Shown: in pieces, positions 47,540 through 57,894 of the stretch
How the letters are laid out: every line of letters begins with the position of its first letter
Numbering within the stretch: the stretch's first letter is position 1
Source of the DNA: Chrysoporthe austroafricana
Taxonomy: Eukaryota; Ascomycota; Sordariomycetes; Diaporthales; Cryphonectriaceae
NCBI GenBank assembly: GCA_001051155.2
Contig: JYIP02000003.1
Location: 3,162,001-3,226,000 of the forward strand
Reading direction: 5' to 3'
DNA: 64,000 nt
Position numbers and translations under genes: made by a program
Notes under the pieces: model-generated
Database searches by the model: none
Told to the model about the DNA's origin: nothing
The model's input: only the letters and a program-made list of their open reading frames with translations

Positions 47540-49519
47540 ATGAACGACCAAGGGGCCGCCGGCGGGCACATCACCCAACCGCAACACTCAAGAACAGATT
47601 CTCAAAATGAGACCGCACCAGCAGAGAGACTGGCAGACACCAGGACGACCGCATCAACGGAATCAGATGAACAGCTACAACACCCACGGTCAGAGTCAGA
47701 AAAGTCGTCAAATTCTTCAATGACATCTGTATCGTCTTCGCCGGCAGCCATCTCCCAAAACGCAGCAATCTCGACACGTCAAAGCCCTCTTACCTCGACA
47801 CCCGACCCCAGAAATCAGGTCTTCCACCCACCTAGGCCGTTGGAGCCCCCGGTGACGAAGGCGACATTGAGCGAGCTTGATGTCTCAAAGATAATACATA
47901 ATCCCAAGCTGCGTCACGACATTAATTTCGACCCAGAGCTGCACTTTCGACCCAATCTGGACGGCGAGAAGGGGCGCAGGAAACAGGAGAAGGCGAACCA
48001 ATTCTGGACAACCTTGCGTGATCAGTTGATCCTCTTTGTAGTGGACCGGGAAGCTTTCAAGCGCGAACACCCAACTGGAGACGACTGGTGCTTGCCAATT
48101 TTGCTAAGGGCTGTGAAGGAGATCATACAGACTTTGGTCCCACAGCGAGACCGTGACTTCCTTCATGAGGGCTTCAACGTTGATCTGCTGATGCAACAGT
48201 TCGACCGGGGCATCGCGGACTTGGAGAAGGTGGCATCTTGGTTGTCGGGCGTTCTGAAGCTACACTGCGCCCCAATGCGGGATGAGTGGGTGGACGAAAT
48301 GTACAGCGAACTGTCCAACGGCAACAGAAACAACGATATGGATGAGCTGGTCAAGGGCATGCGCAGCCTGCTCAGCGTCCTCGAGGCCATGAAGCTTGAC
48401 GTCGCAAATCACCAGATCCGGTGCTTGAGGCCAATGCTGATTGAGGACACGGTACATTTTGAGCAGCGTTTCTTCTATAAGAAAATCCAGGGCAACAGAC
48501 TGGATGTCAGTGGGGCACGGACGTGGTATAACGAGGCGGTACGGTCCTACACCGGAAAGCCCCAGCACAACCGAGTCTTCGGCGGGACGGCTCCATTCTT
48601 CCAGGCTTTGTCGAAGCTGGTCCTCCCGTCGACTGCGAAGGAGACCATACCGAACACGTTCTTATTTGACGAGGAACGCATCGTCAAGCTGCGCTCGGAT
48701 ATGTTGGATGCCATCAACCTCGAGGTCTGCATGCGGCTTTACGACGATCTTGAGCGCGTCTCGCGGGTCCACGCCGTAACGCCTTCTTTCCCGGCGCCCA
48801 CTTCAGTGCCTGCATACGTCATGGACGAAGACGCACCATCACACAGCAACAGGAACTCGGGTGACTTCAGCTTCCTGACGACTCCCTCGTCCAGGCCATC
48901 AAGCCTGGCTCTTTCTACCTGCGGCTCTGCAGATTCCTCGCCACGAAGCTCCGGGTATATCGTGCTTCAGCCACCCGTGACCGCCGACACTCCGGAATCG
49001 ACCGCTGCGAAGGCCAACACCGTCTACGACTCACTCGTTGCACTGCTGAATACTGCACCGCAAAACCAGAGGCCTCACCAGCGGTGGCAAGGTCTCGTCC
49101 CCTCGATCGCTATTCAGATATTCCGGTTTACGAATGCACCACAAGATTTCTTGCCCCAGTTCGAAGCCAAGCTCGCTCAGCACTTGGCAGGGATGAACTC
49201 AGAATTATATCAAGCGGTGGAGGCGCACTTCCACCGCAAGGTGATGGCAGAACTTGGGCGGCGAGTCAAGGATTTCAAGGAGCTGAGCGGCGTGGCACTC
49301 TTCTCTGTGGCCACCGGTGGCCGCCTTGGAGGTCCAGCCTCTGGGCGCCCATGGGAAGATGGCTGTGAGATGGAAGGAATGGAGACTGGGCCCGAGGCGA
49401 GGGAGGACAATGCTGTTGACGACATGGCGGTTCGCTTAGCCCATCTGGGCCTGTTGCATTGGAGGGTCTGGAGTGAAATGGCTTACTTGGGCCGCATGGA
49501 TGAGATGGAGATCGAGTAA
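47540..49519 (+). CDS. TCP11/Sok1-family protein
   Basis: A single 659-residue exon from the ATG at 47540. The frame is open a further 35 codons upstream but has no ATG there. The first ~105 residues are Ser/Thr/Gln-rich and disordered. From about residue 106 (ISELDVSKI-like entry, here LSELDVSKIIHNPKLRHDINFDPELHFRPN) the sequence follows the T-complex-11 family, a largely helical domain, up to the C-terminal LAHLGLLHWRVWSEMAYL. A Ser/Pro-rich insertion sits near residues 440-505. Yeast Sok1, of this family, suppresses loss of cAMP-dependent protein kinase, so a link to cAMP signalling is plausible but not shown by sequence. The block HDINFDPELHFRPNLDGEKG is the fungal hallmark. No intron is needed. 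A pyrimidine-rich upstream region suggests a long leader. Confidence 0.9.
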   Translation: MNDQGAAGGHITQPQHSRTDSQNETAPAERLADTRTTASTESDEQLQHPRSESEKSSNSSMTSVSSSPAAISQNAAISTRQSPLTSTPDPRNQVFHPPRPLEPPVTKATLSELDVSKIIHNPKLRHDINFDPELHFRPNLDGEKGRRKQEKANQFWTTLRDQLILFVVDREAFKREHPTGDDWCLPILLRAVKEIIQTLVPQRDRDFLHEGFNVDLLMQQFDRGIADLEKVASWLSGVLKLHCAPMRDEWVDEMYSELSNGNRNNDMDELVKGMRSLLSVLEAMKLDVANHQIRCLRPMLIEDTVHFEQRFFYKKIQGNRLDVSGARTWYNEAVRSYTGKPQHNRVFGGTAPFFQALSKLVLPSTAKETIPNTFLFDEERIVKLRSDMLDAINLEVCMRLYDDLERVSRVHAVTPSFPAPTSVPAYVMDEDAPSHSNRNSGDFSFLTTPSSRPSSLALSTCGSADSSPRSSGYIVLQPPVTADTPESTAAKANTVYDSLVALLNTAPQNQRPHQRWQGLVPSIAIQIFRFTNAPQDFLPQFEAKLAQHLAGMNSELYQAVEAHFHRKVMAELGRRVKDFKELSGVALFSVATGGRLGGPASGRPWEDGCEMEGMETGPEAREDNAVDDMAVRLAHLGLLHWRVWSEMAYLGRMDEMEIE

Positions 49520-50548
49520 GATTCCAGTCATTTGGAAGGTGAAGCGAAGAAATACGCCTTCTCACGCCACGCCGAGAAAACTCTGGTCTCTTGCATTCCC
49601 GCGCCACATACTCTCCACCAACCGATGAGTCGCCACCGCCAAACACACGCCGAAGGCCAAAAGGCACACCACACCAACGTAATCCTGCCGGCAATGGAAC
49701 CGAGGGGCTGCATCCTTTCGAGTATTGTCTCTTTTTCAGTTCAGGCGATACACCTTGCACTAATGAGCGTCTCCCTGATACTTTTCGAGCCTACATATAT
49801 CTATTCCTTTCCAAGGCAATACCAGATAGGAAGGAGAGTTTAGATGGGGGCACAGCGATGTCGCAAACACGGCGTTTTTTTTGGACGGTCCAGACACTTG
49901 CATGTTATTTCGGGGTTTGGGAACGGGCGGTGAACAGCACACTGGTTTTCTCTTAATGCATTGGTGGCTTGAGGGCCGTGTGCCCTATGGGCTGGGAAAT
50001 CGATGAAGGCTCATCACTGCCTTCTTGGAAGTTGACACAGCCTGCGGAGCAAGCTGCGGGGGGGCATCTATTAGGTGGCTGCTATTTGATGGATATACCC
50101 AAACCCGATAATTCAACCTGCCCGTAGGCAGGAGATATAGAATTGAAATGGTCTTCCACATAACAGTCCTTGTCGCCACGATCCCTCTAACCGATGCCCT
50201 GCGGTGGCTGCCTACGTGCCAGCTTGCGATTGGCCTCTTCTGCTGCGCACCTGGGCGGAAAGCGCCCTAGCCACCGCTGCCGACGAAAAGGAACGCACAG
50301 TCTGCTGTGTCACATCTGCAGCAGGCCCCAACCTTCGGAAGCGCGATTCGAGAAGCATCGAGCAGCCGCGCGAGTCAAAAGGCACACAATGACTAGCAAA
50401 GCTTGACGAGAGTCTTCGGCACTGCAGGGTTTACGGTACTGAGTAAGGCCACAACCGCGCGATGCACCGTCGGATCGTCTGCCTCGGGGATCCCCGAGCA
50501 GGTGCAATTCCCTCCCCTGACCATCGCGTCTCCTCTCTGAGATCGATC

Positions 50549-50604
50549 GGGCGGGCGGGCGGGCGGACGGGCGGGAAGGGCAGGGCAGGGCAGGGCAGGG
50601 CATT
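50549..50604. repeat. GGGC/GGGCA tandem arrays
   Basis: About six GGGC-type tetramers followed by five GGGCA pentamers. The repeated G3 runs could form a G-quadruplex on the plus strand. Confidence 0.85.
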
Positions 50605-50677
50605 GCCGACCAGCCGCCAGGGCTCGCCCGCAGGCGCGAGGCGACGGCGGCGAAGGCGCGCTGCCTGCGCCGGGTCT

Positions 50678-50699
50678 ATCTGTCTGTCTGTCTGTCTGT
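50678..50699. repeat. TGTC tetranucleotide repeat
   Basis: Five consecutive TCTG/TGTC units in non-coding DNA. Confidence 0.85.
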
Positions 50700-52236
50700 G
50701 TATCCGTCCTTGCGTGTCGGCGCCTGGGCCTGGGCGCCCTGATCCCTCGGGGGTCGGGCTGGGAGGGATTAGATGGACTGCGGTGTGGGATTGGAGCGTG
50801 TGGCTGCGTCACAGTAAGTGCAGTGCAGGAACTGCACGGCCGGTCCGTGGGGAGGGACGGAGGTTTCGACAAATAGATATATGACAGGACGTTGGATGGC
50901 TGACCCGGCCGTCCGGGTCTGGAGGCTGACTTGCTGACAGGGGTCTTAGTTCAGCCGCAGAAAGTGCAGTTTTTCTTGAGGGGGGGGGGGGGTAACGGCA
51001 CCACTGGGCACGTTTTCGTTCTGAGACAAGCTGAGATGGGATGGATGTGCTTGTGCCGACAGGGGTTCGACGACTCATGCTGTGCCGCCTCGTCAGCACC
51101 ACCCCCCTCCATACTGAGGGGGGGGAGGGTTTGCGCTGAGGGACTATGCTTATGCGAAAATGCGCACAGCTCTTGATTAGGGGGCAGAAGCATCTATGAG
51201 AGGGTCCGTCCTCATCTCCTCCCTACGCCACTCGGGAGCTCGATACTAGTGCTCTGCTCTACAGATAGTGCTGATGTCAACTCTCACGGCAATGCTTTTC
51301 CTCGCACAACGCCCCTTCTTCGAGCATAAATAGTCACACAGCTGCGGGTGTTCTCGAGACCAGGTCTTGCAGACGCACAGGTACATAGGTAGGTAATATC
51401 TGCCCGACAGAAGACTTGGGGTCGCGGGTTGGAGGCAGTTGACCAGGGGGCATCCAGAGGTGGCGCACGGAAATCGCCCCAAACGACTCGTGAACGCGCC
51501 GCGAAAGGCCCGAGTTCGTGTACCCCGGTGTCGACGTAAAGATCCAATTGTTGGCTCTTCCCGAAAAGCTACTAAATGAGACTAGGTAATATGATGAAGG
51601 CCGATATTACCATTCTAGGCGAAGAGAACACCTACATGGATATAATAGTGATTTAGAGATCTTACCTAGTGGATCTGTTATTGTGTGAGAACTCTCTAGG
51701 AGGTTGAGGTGTTATCGACGGAAATAATAATGGCTCGGTTCCCAATCCACTATGGGAAGATTCAAGGTGGTAAAATTTACGAAGATATGGTGTTGCTTCG
51801 TGGTTCCAGCGTGTATAAATTGTGCACAAGGCCGTAGTAGATAATGTGACCCGTTTTCACCCCACGAAACATACAACCGCACAGGTATTTATAGCGATCC
51901 TTGATTTATTCCTGGGTTGGTAGCGAGCCTAACCATCGGAGGCAGGTGTTTATGCAGGCCCGCAGCCCAAGCTGTGACGCCTGATGAGGACGAATGCTGC
52001 ATTGTTGTCTCTGGTCACATGTCACGGATTAGATCACCGTAGAATCTCTTCCCCGAGTTCTTAATAAGGAGCTATCCCATCTCAATACAATGCAACGCAA
52101 ATTGTGCAGAGCCATCATTCATGTGCTCAACCGCGATGCAGGATTTATCGATCTGGGAAGCTTGTATATTGAGCCCGGGGGCAGTACAGCTGAAGACAGG
52201 GTAGGCATATTGCCTCCTCATCAGCCGGACAGCAGT

Positions 52237-52255
52237 TTTATATATATATATATAT
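52237..52255. repeat. TA dinucleotide repeat
   Basis: About nine TA units within the AT-rich island. Confidence 0.9.
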
Positions 52256-52533
52256 GCTCAAGAAGCTACGGCTACAGGTGAAAGAAACCATGCGGCATGG
52301 TCATGATTTCGAGGACGAGACCAAGGGGGGAGATGAACTAAACACGTGGAATATCGTAATTCAGTCTGATGCTCCAGAAGCTCTTCCAGTCATGTAGATG
52401 TTCTTACAACGATTCAACAATGCCAAATGACTCAATGCGGCTATGAGGCATGCCCGCTGTTCCAATCATGGTGGAGGCGGCAGAGCTGTGTGTTCAGTTG
52501 TGATACATAAACCAGCAATCACATATCACTAGC

Positions 52534-52652
52534 ACGTACGACCATACCTACGAGAAAGCAAGCGATCCCGTCCGCTCTCGCCTATTTAAATTCGTAAGGG
52601 CCGGATTAGTAGTTAAGTGGGTGACCATCAGCGAATACCCGGTGTTGTACGT
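52534..52652 (+). rRNA. 5S rRNA gene or lightly mutated 5S pseudogene
   Basis: 119 nt with the expected 5S layout. Helix I pairs 52534-52542 with 52644-52652 (eight Watson-Crick pairs plus one G-U). Helix II pairs 52547-52553 with 52592-52599 around a bulged A. Helix III (AGCG/CGCT) closes the loop ATCCCGTC. Conserved GGGCCGG, TAGTAGTT and GGGTGACCA segments follow. A T4 Pol III terminator starts at 52652. Fungal 5S genes in Pezizomycotina are dispersed singletons like this one. In the GTGA-capped hairpin the outer stem is weak: 52616 A faces C, and 52617 G faces T, where the usual stem is G-C. Both differences are transitions, which leaves open whether the copy is functional. Confidence 0.85.
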
Positions 52653-53390
52653 TTTGCTTCGTTTTGTTCCACTTCGCATATCGCCCTATGACTCGTTGGC
52701 CGAATCCCTGGTTGTGAAGAAGGGCCCGAGACTTACAGGTTCGGGAATAATTTGTGATCACGCCTGGCGATATTATTGATGTCCTTCCATGTCATCGTTC
52801 TAAAAACGTTTCGTTTTTTTTTTAATCTATCAAAAACTCGGGTCCGCCCGTTGTTTATGATACTGCTTGGTCCGGCAGAGGGCATTTCTGTCACTCTGTG
52901 ATGCGCTCTACGCTCGGCTAGTTTCCTCGCACGACAGTCTGTTACTAGAGTTACTAGAAATACTAACTACTTAGGTAGATGTCGTTCAAAACAAGGCCTC
53001 TGCTGTGAGTGGCGGGGGAGAAGGTTGTAATGCCAGGAGGAAGACATTGATTTATACCCTGCCTCATTAGCCTCGCGTATCCTCTTTCCCTTTTCTCAAC
53101 ATTCGAAACCTAATAATGTTTTCTAAGATATTCTTTATTATGCTTGTAACGGGACATAGTAGGATAGATATCATGAATATGAGCTCTCCAGAGGCGCCAC
53201 TTGCTGGACTTGCGCTTGAGTAAGGACTTTTAGGCATGTAGTGGCAGAACAGAGCCGAGCTGCAATGGCATACATCTAAGCGGTTGATATCGGAACATAT
53301 TCAGATATACCTTCTTCCTGGGATAGAAAAAGTTCCCGTTTTGTCGATTGGTCCTCTTCAAACTCCATACCTTCGCTCTTTTTTCTGTTC

Positions 53391-53408
53391 TTTTTTTTTT
53401 TTTTTTTT
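53391..53408. repeat. T18 homopolymer
   Basis: Uninterrupted T run directly followed by a G-rich run, 306 bp upstream of the Nit2-like start. Confidence 0.9.
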
Positions 53409-53713
53409 GGGAGGGGGGGGGTTGGTTACCCGAACCCTGTCCGATGCCGGTCGCCCTTATCCTCGGGCATCTTTGAAGGTCACGCCCTCATGCTGCTTGT
53501 TGCAGACCTCGCAAGCTGTCATATCCCAACACGCTACCTTGTGTGCATGAAGTGCCTTGCAGTCTCGCCCCGCTGGTGATGCTTATACGTGCAGGCTTAC
53601 TTGTGACGAAACGCACCATTCCTCTTCGTCATAGTATCAAACATCCCAGCATCTCCATCTCAACTACATTCGTCAGACCTCTGCAACGGAAGTATTCTTC
53701 AAGTCCGTCCAGA

Positions 53714-54954
53714 ATGGCGATAGCTGTAAGGCAGTCTACCTGCAACAAGTCTCGATGATATAAATGCTGAGTCCCCCCGCTCAGGCAGTCGGTCAGATCT
53801 GCTCAACCGCCTCTATGGCGCACAATCTTGAGCAGTGCCGGACCTTGATGAAGAATGCTGCCGAGAAGGGTGCCAAGGTAAAGGATCCTCCCTTTGCCAC
53901 AATCAGTGCTACGGACAAGCTGTGAACCTCCGTATGATCAGTGGAGAGCTATTTGAATAAGGACCATTTTGCGCAGATCCCGGGGTGAAGGCATCGCAGG
54001 ATTCTGGCGAGAGAAGTGGGAGTCTGATCAGACAGGCTAAAACTACGTTTATGATACTGGCTGGCATTAAGGAACCTTGAACGTATGGGCTGACATTTGT
54101 GCATGTAGGTCATCTTCTTTCCCGAAGCATCAGACTACATTGCGTCCTCACCGCAGGAATCCCTCTCCCTAGCCAGATCCGAGGCCGAATCGCCTTTTGT
54201 GCAAGGCCTTCGGGCAGCCGCTAAGGAGCACAATATACATGTCAACGTTGGCATCCACGTGCCCGTGCCAGTCCAGCCATCGTCACTATCATCACCTTCT
54301 ACTGCAGCCACAGAGCCGGCGCCAGCCGGTGACGCCGGCGCTGTCACCACCAAGCTGCTCAACCGCACCATCTGGATCTCTTCCGACGGCGGCATCGACC
54401 CTTCCCAAAGCTACGACAAGGTTCACCTCTTCGATTACGGCGCTCTCCGCGAGTCAAAGCACACGCAGGCCGGCACGTCTCTCACGCCGCCCTTCGACAG
54501 CCCCGTCGGCCGGATCGGCAGCCTTATCTGTTTCGACCTGCGGTTCCCGGAGCCAGCGCTAGCGCTTGCTCACCCACCACCCGGCAGAGGCTGGAACCCC
54601 GCGCAGATCCTGACGTACCCGTCGGCGTTCACCGTCCCCACGGGGCAGGCTCACTGGGAGTCACTGCTCAGGGCGAGAGCCATCGAGAGCCAGTGCTGGG
54701 TTGTCGCTGCAGCGCAGGTCGGCTGGCATTCCGGGGAGCAGGGCAAGGGAAGGGTGAGTTACGGCCGAAGCATGGTTGTTGATCCCTGGGGCAGGGTGAA
54801 GACGGCGTTGCCTTGTGTCAGGGAGGTCCAGACGGCCGGAAAGACGGAGATGGTGATGGAAGAGAGCGCGGCGGGCGCACTGGGGCTGGTGGATGTTGAT
54901 CTGGAGGAGTGGGACGGTGTGAGGGAGAGGATGCCGCTGATTCGGAGGCCGTGA
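53714..54954 (+). CDS. NIT2: Nit2-like carbon-nitrogen hydrolase (3 exons)
   Basis: Exons 53714-53725, 53785-53877 and 54109-54954 give 316 residues; both junctions are phase 0. Introns are 59 and 231 nt, the second with a GGCTGAC branch site close to the acceptor. The protein begins MAIAAVGQICSTASMAHNLEQC, matching fungal Nit2-type nitrilase-superfamily proteins. The catalytic triad is present: Glu41 in FFPEASDY, Lys139 in YDKVHLFDY and Cys176 in LICFDLRFPE. Members act as omega-amidases or deaminated-glutathione amidases, hydrolysing amide bonds in the cytosol or mitochondria; which substrate applies is not decided by sequence. A Ser/Ala/Pro insertion near residues 88-115 is unusual for the compact fold. 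The C-terminus follows the family to LVDVDLEEWDGVRERMPLIRRP. Confidence 0.92.
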
Positions 54955-56501
54955 GTGTTACCTTTCCATCTGTGGCCTAATTTCATCCTTCACCTCCCTC
55001 CTTCCCTTCTGCCTGCTCGCCTCCCGTCTTGCCCTTTCTTTCCTTTCTGACTTTTCTTTTCCCTACTTTTCCCTATTTTTTTCTTTTCTCTTGCCCGGGT
55101 CTCAGGAACCTCGTCCGAGTCCGTGTCACTTCGGGATTGGAAATCCCTGGCCTTCCTAAGCGAGGGTTCTCCCGGCGTCAAAAGCAAAGGCACGTGCCGT
55201 ACCTGTCAGTGCTGCGCGTCTGAGACAGACATGCATGAACTGCGCGGGATCCTCGCGGTGAGCTGCTGCAGGAGGCTTAGGCTAGACCCGAGAGGCCCGC
55301 GCCTCTCAGGCAGGGAGTAAGGACATCGGTCATCCGTGACGAAAATTTGTCCAAGCCACTGGACTCCACCATCTCTTAGCTTCAACCTGCTGTTGCACAC
55401 AGGTGAGCCATGGTGTTTGCATGTTTTCTCAGCTTGGCTGACATGTTTCCTCTCCGGAACAGAGACGTCGACACCGAGATTTGACTCGTATCCTCGGCGC
55501 CCAAACTCTAAAGCACGAGTCGGATTCTAGTGACTGATCTGGGGCGCTGGAAAGTTCAAGGTACGGTTAGATTACGCAAAAGGGGCAAAAATGCTCATGA
55601 TGGACGGGACCATGCTCAAGGCCGAGACGGAGGACACTACTGGGTACCATAGTAGCTCTAGTAGACAACGCAGCAAAGCCTTACCAGCTGAGACCATCGG
55701 ACCTGGATGTCGCGCCGTCACTCCGAAGGTGCGCACGCTCAGAAGGAACAGCATCAAGGGCGCACGTCTCCATTTGGGCAGTCGTCCGACGGCCCCAACC
55801 CTTGGAGGACACTCGGTTTCCTTTCTCGAGAGAAGAGGTCCTTGTCGAACATTCTCAAAGTGCCCTTCCTTCATCTGATGTTTCTCTTCCTGCTAGCACG
55901 TTAGTCGATGATTAAGGCTAGGACAACCCAGCCTCGGGACGGTAGCCGTCCCGTCCTGCAGGCGGGCCCGATCCGCAGTTCGCGACGCCTCGGATTCGTC
56001 ACATCTACTTCTGCCGCCATCTCATCTCCGCCAAGTAGCAGCTATTTATGGCATACGTAATGGTGCAGCTTCATCTACGCACGACAACCGATAGCGTCTG
56101 CAGGGCGGACGAAGGGCGCGGGTGCCCCTCTGCGGGCACACAGGCGAGAAAGCAAAAAACGCTGGCGCGCGTGACGCCGAGCCGAGGCCGGGCTGGGCAC
56201 CGGAGGCCGCCGGCGCTGCGGTGATATGAGTGACAGATAAGAAGAGGGGGGAGGAGAGGGATGATGGTCAGGGGCAGGCGCAAGCGAAACGTCAGACGGC
56301 GGTTTGCAGGGGTCCGTTTTGTGTGTCGCCCGTCGGTGATTACACAGGACGAACAGGAACGCTGATCGAAGACGGGACTGCTCTGGGATTGGATTTGGAT
56401 TGTCCTCGCCTCGCGCCCCCTAGCGCCGATGACGATGATGATGATGACCGTGTAAGGCCGGGGTTTTCCAGTCTCGAGAGATATGGACGGAAGGAAGACC
56501 T

Positions 56502-56521
56502 CCACACACACACACACACAC
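56502..56521. repeat. CA dinucleotide repeat
   Basis: About ten CA units in non-coding DNA. Confidence 0.9.
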
Positions 56522-57432
56522 CGGGGGCGAGAGCCGGGGAGGAAGCCGCATGAAGTGAAGCGAGTTGGTGGCCGAAAGAGGCGCAGGCCTGGTCACAGCG
56601 AGGCGCGTGGCAGCAAGCTCGAGACACCAAGGCGTTCCGTAGCAGGATCTCTCTCTGCTACGAGAAGGGCCGATTGGGGAAGATCATGGAAATCAGCCAG
56701 GCTGAACAAGAAGCTGACGGTTGAATGAATCGTCCAAGGCGCGTGAGCGACAGGCTGTTTCCGGCGGCCAATGTACTTGCTCTGGTACTGTGTAACCAAC
56801 CTCACGCCCTCCTGACAGCCCAGAAATCACGAAGATCTCCCCATCCGTTTCGACGCTACGTAAGCCCCCCGGTAGCCTAGCACCAGACAGTAGTAATCTT
56901 CCAGAAGCAGTGGAGCAGGGGGACAAGACCCTGTCAAATATTCCCCCGTCAAGCAAAGTGCGTGCATGATGGGCGGCCCCCTGACTAGTAGTAGACGAGG
57001 AGGGAAGGGTGAGAAGAAGAAGAAGAAACGGGGAGAGGGAAAAAGATTGGGGCCGCGCAATGCAACGCCCGTCCGTCTTGCTCACTTGACCATCTCCCGC
57101 CACCCCCCTCCCCTCTTCCTTCAACCCCCAAACCCCGTCAGTCATGCTCCTCCCCGGGTCGTCGGGCGGCTGGCTGTTTCTGTTCCTGGGAGCCGCGTCT
57201 CGATCTGAACAAAGTCCACCCTGCGGCTCAGGCCGACTGGGCTCTCTGCTGCTGCAGGTACGCCGTTCCTGTGATTGGCAGGGGGCCGCGGAGGGGGGGG
57301 GGGCTGGAACCTGAACGACCCCCGGGAGCCCCCCTGCCCTAGCCACAAGGCGGATCCCAGATCTTCGGGTCTTGCGCGCCCCCTCCCCTTCGAAACCCTG
57401 CATGAGTAGCTCGTGCGCCGCAACCTGGCAAC

Positions 57433-57465
57433 TTTTTTTATTTTTTATTTATTTATTTATTTTTT
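57433..57465. repeat. TTTA/T-rich tract
   Basis: T runs interspersed with TTTA units, unusual within a GC-rich surrounding. Confidence 0.85.
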
Positions 57466-57876
57466 GCTTTTTCCTTTTCGGCGGCCTCTTGGGTCCCAAT
57501 GGCGTCCAGATTGCCCGATCTATCCCTCTACGCTCATTAAAAGACAAGATCGTCCCGGAAGGGAAGGAGAAGGGGCGGGAAACGCCTATAGGAAGAGGTC
57601 TGAGACTTGGAATCGATAACGCGGCTTGGTCGGCGACCACACCACCGGGAGGAAGGAGGAGGAGGAGGAGGCGGAGGCGGAAGACCGAGGGGGGGGAGGG
57701 GAGAGAAGGGCACGAGGGCATCTTATTTGTTTCTTTCGCACGGCGGCCGCCACCCTCCATCCTACGGAGAGCAGCACAGCCAGCCCAGCCAACCAGCAGG
57801 GGGAGGAGGGCCGGGGCGGGCGGGCGGCCGCCGTACGAACGGGGGGACAATACCTAGTAGGCCCAGGAAGATTTTT

Positions 57877-57894
57877 TGTGTGTGTGTGTGTGTG
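57877..57894. repeat. TG dinucleotide repeat
   Basis: Nine TG units preceded by T6. Confidence 0.9.

Larger units (their letters stand above)
51540..53700. other. AT-rich island
   Basis: Base composition drops visibly compared with flanks. There is no open frame over about 90 codons and no recognisable terminal repeats. TA and homopolymer T tracts are frequent. It may be a mutated (RIP-type) relic of repeated DNA, or simply AT-rich spacer. Confidence 0.45.
49520..53713. other. 4.2-kb intergenic region with microsatellites, AT-rich island and a 5S-type gene
   Basis: The left half (to about 51540) is GC-rich with GGGC/GGGCA arrays, a TGTC repeat, a G13 run (50980-50992) and an 8-bp G/C hairpin at 51102-51123. 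From about 51540 to 53700 base composition shifts to AT-rich, with no long frame, and includes the 5S-type sequence, a TA repeat and a T18 run. No protein gene was recognised. Confidence 0.55.

Noticed and set aside
51981..52000. Hammerhead-ribozyme-like core CTGATGAGGACGAA
   Set aside because: Stem II would have no paired bases, the following bases are GAAT not GAAA, and no flanking helices I/III with a cleavage triplet were found.
51540..53700. LTR retrotransposon or DNA transposon
   Set aside because: No terminal repeats, target-site duplications or polymerase/transposase fragments could be seen by eye; kept only as an AT-rich island.
56693..57403. 236-codon minus-strand ORF
   Set aside because: Low-complexity translation across purine-rich DNA, overlapped by equally long frames on the other strand.
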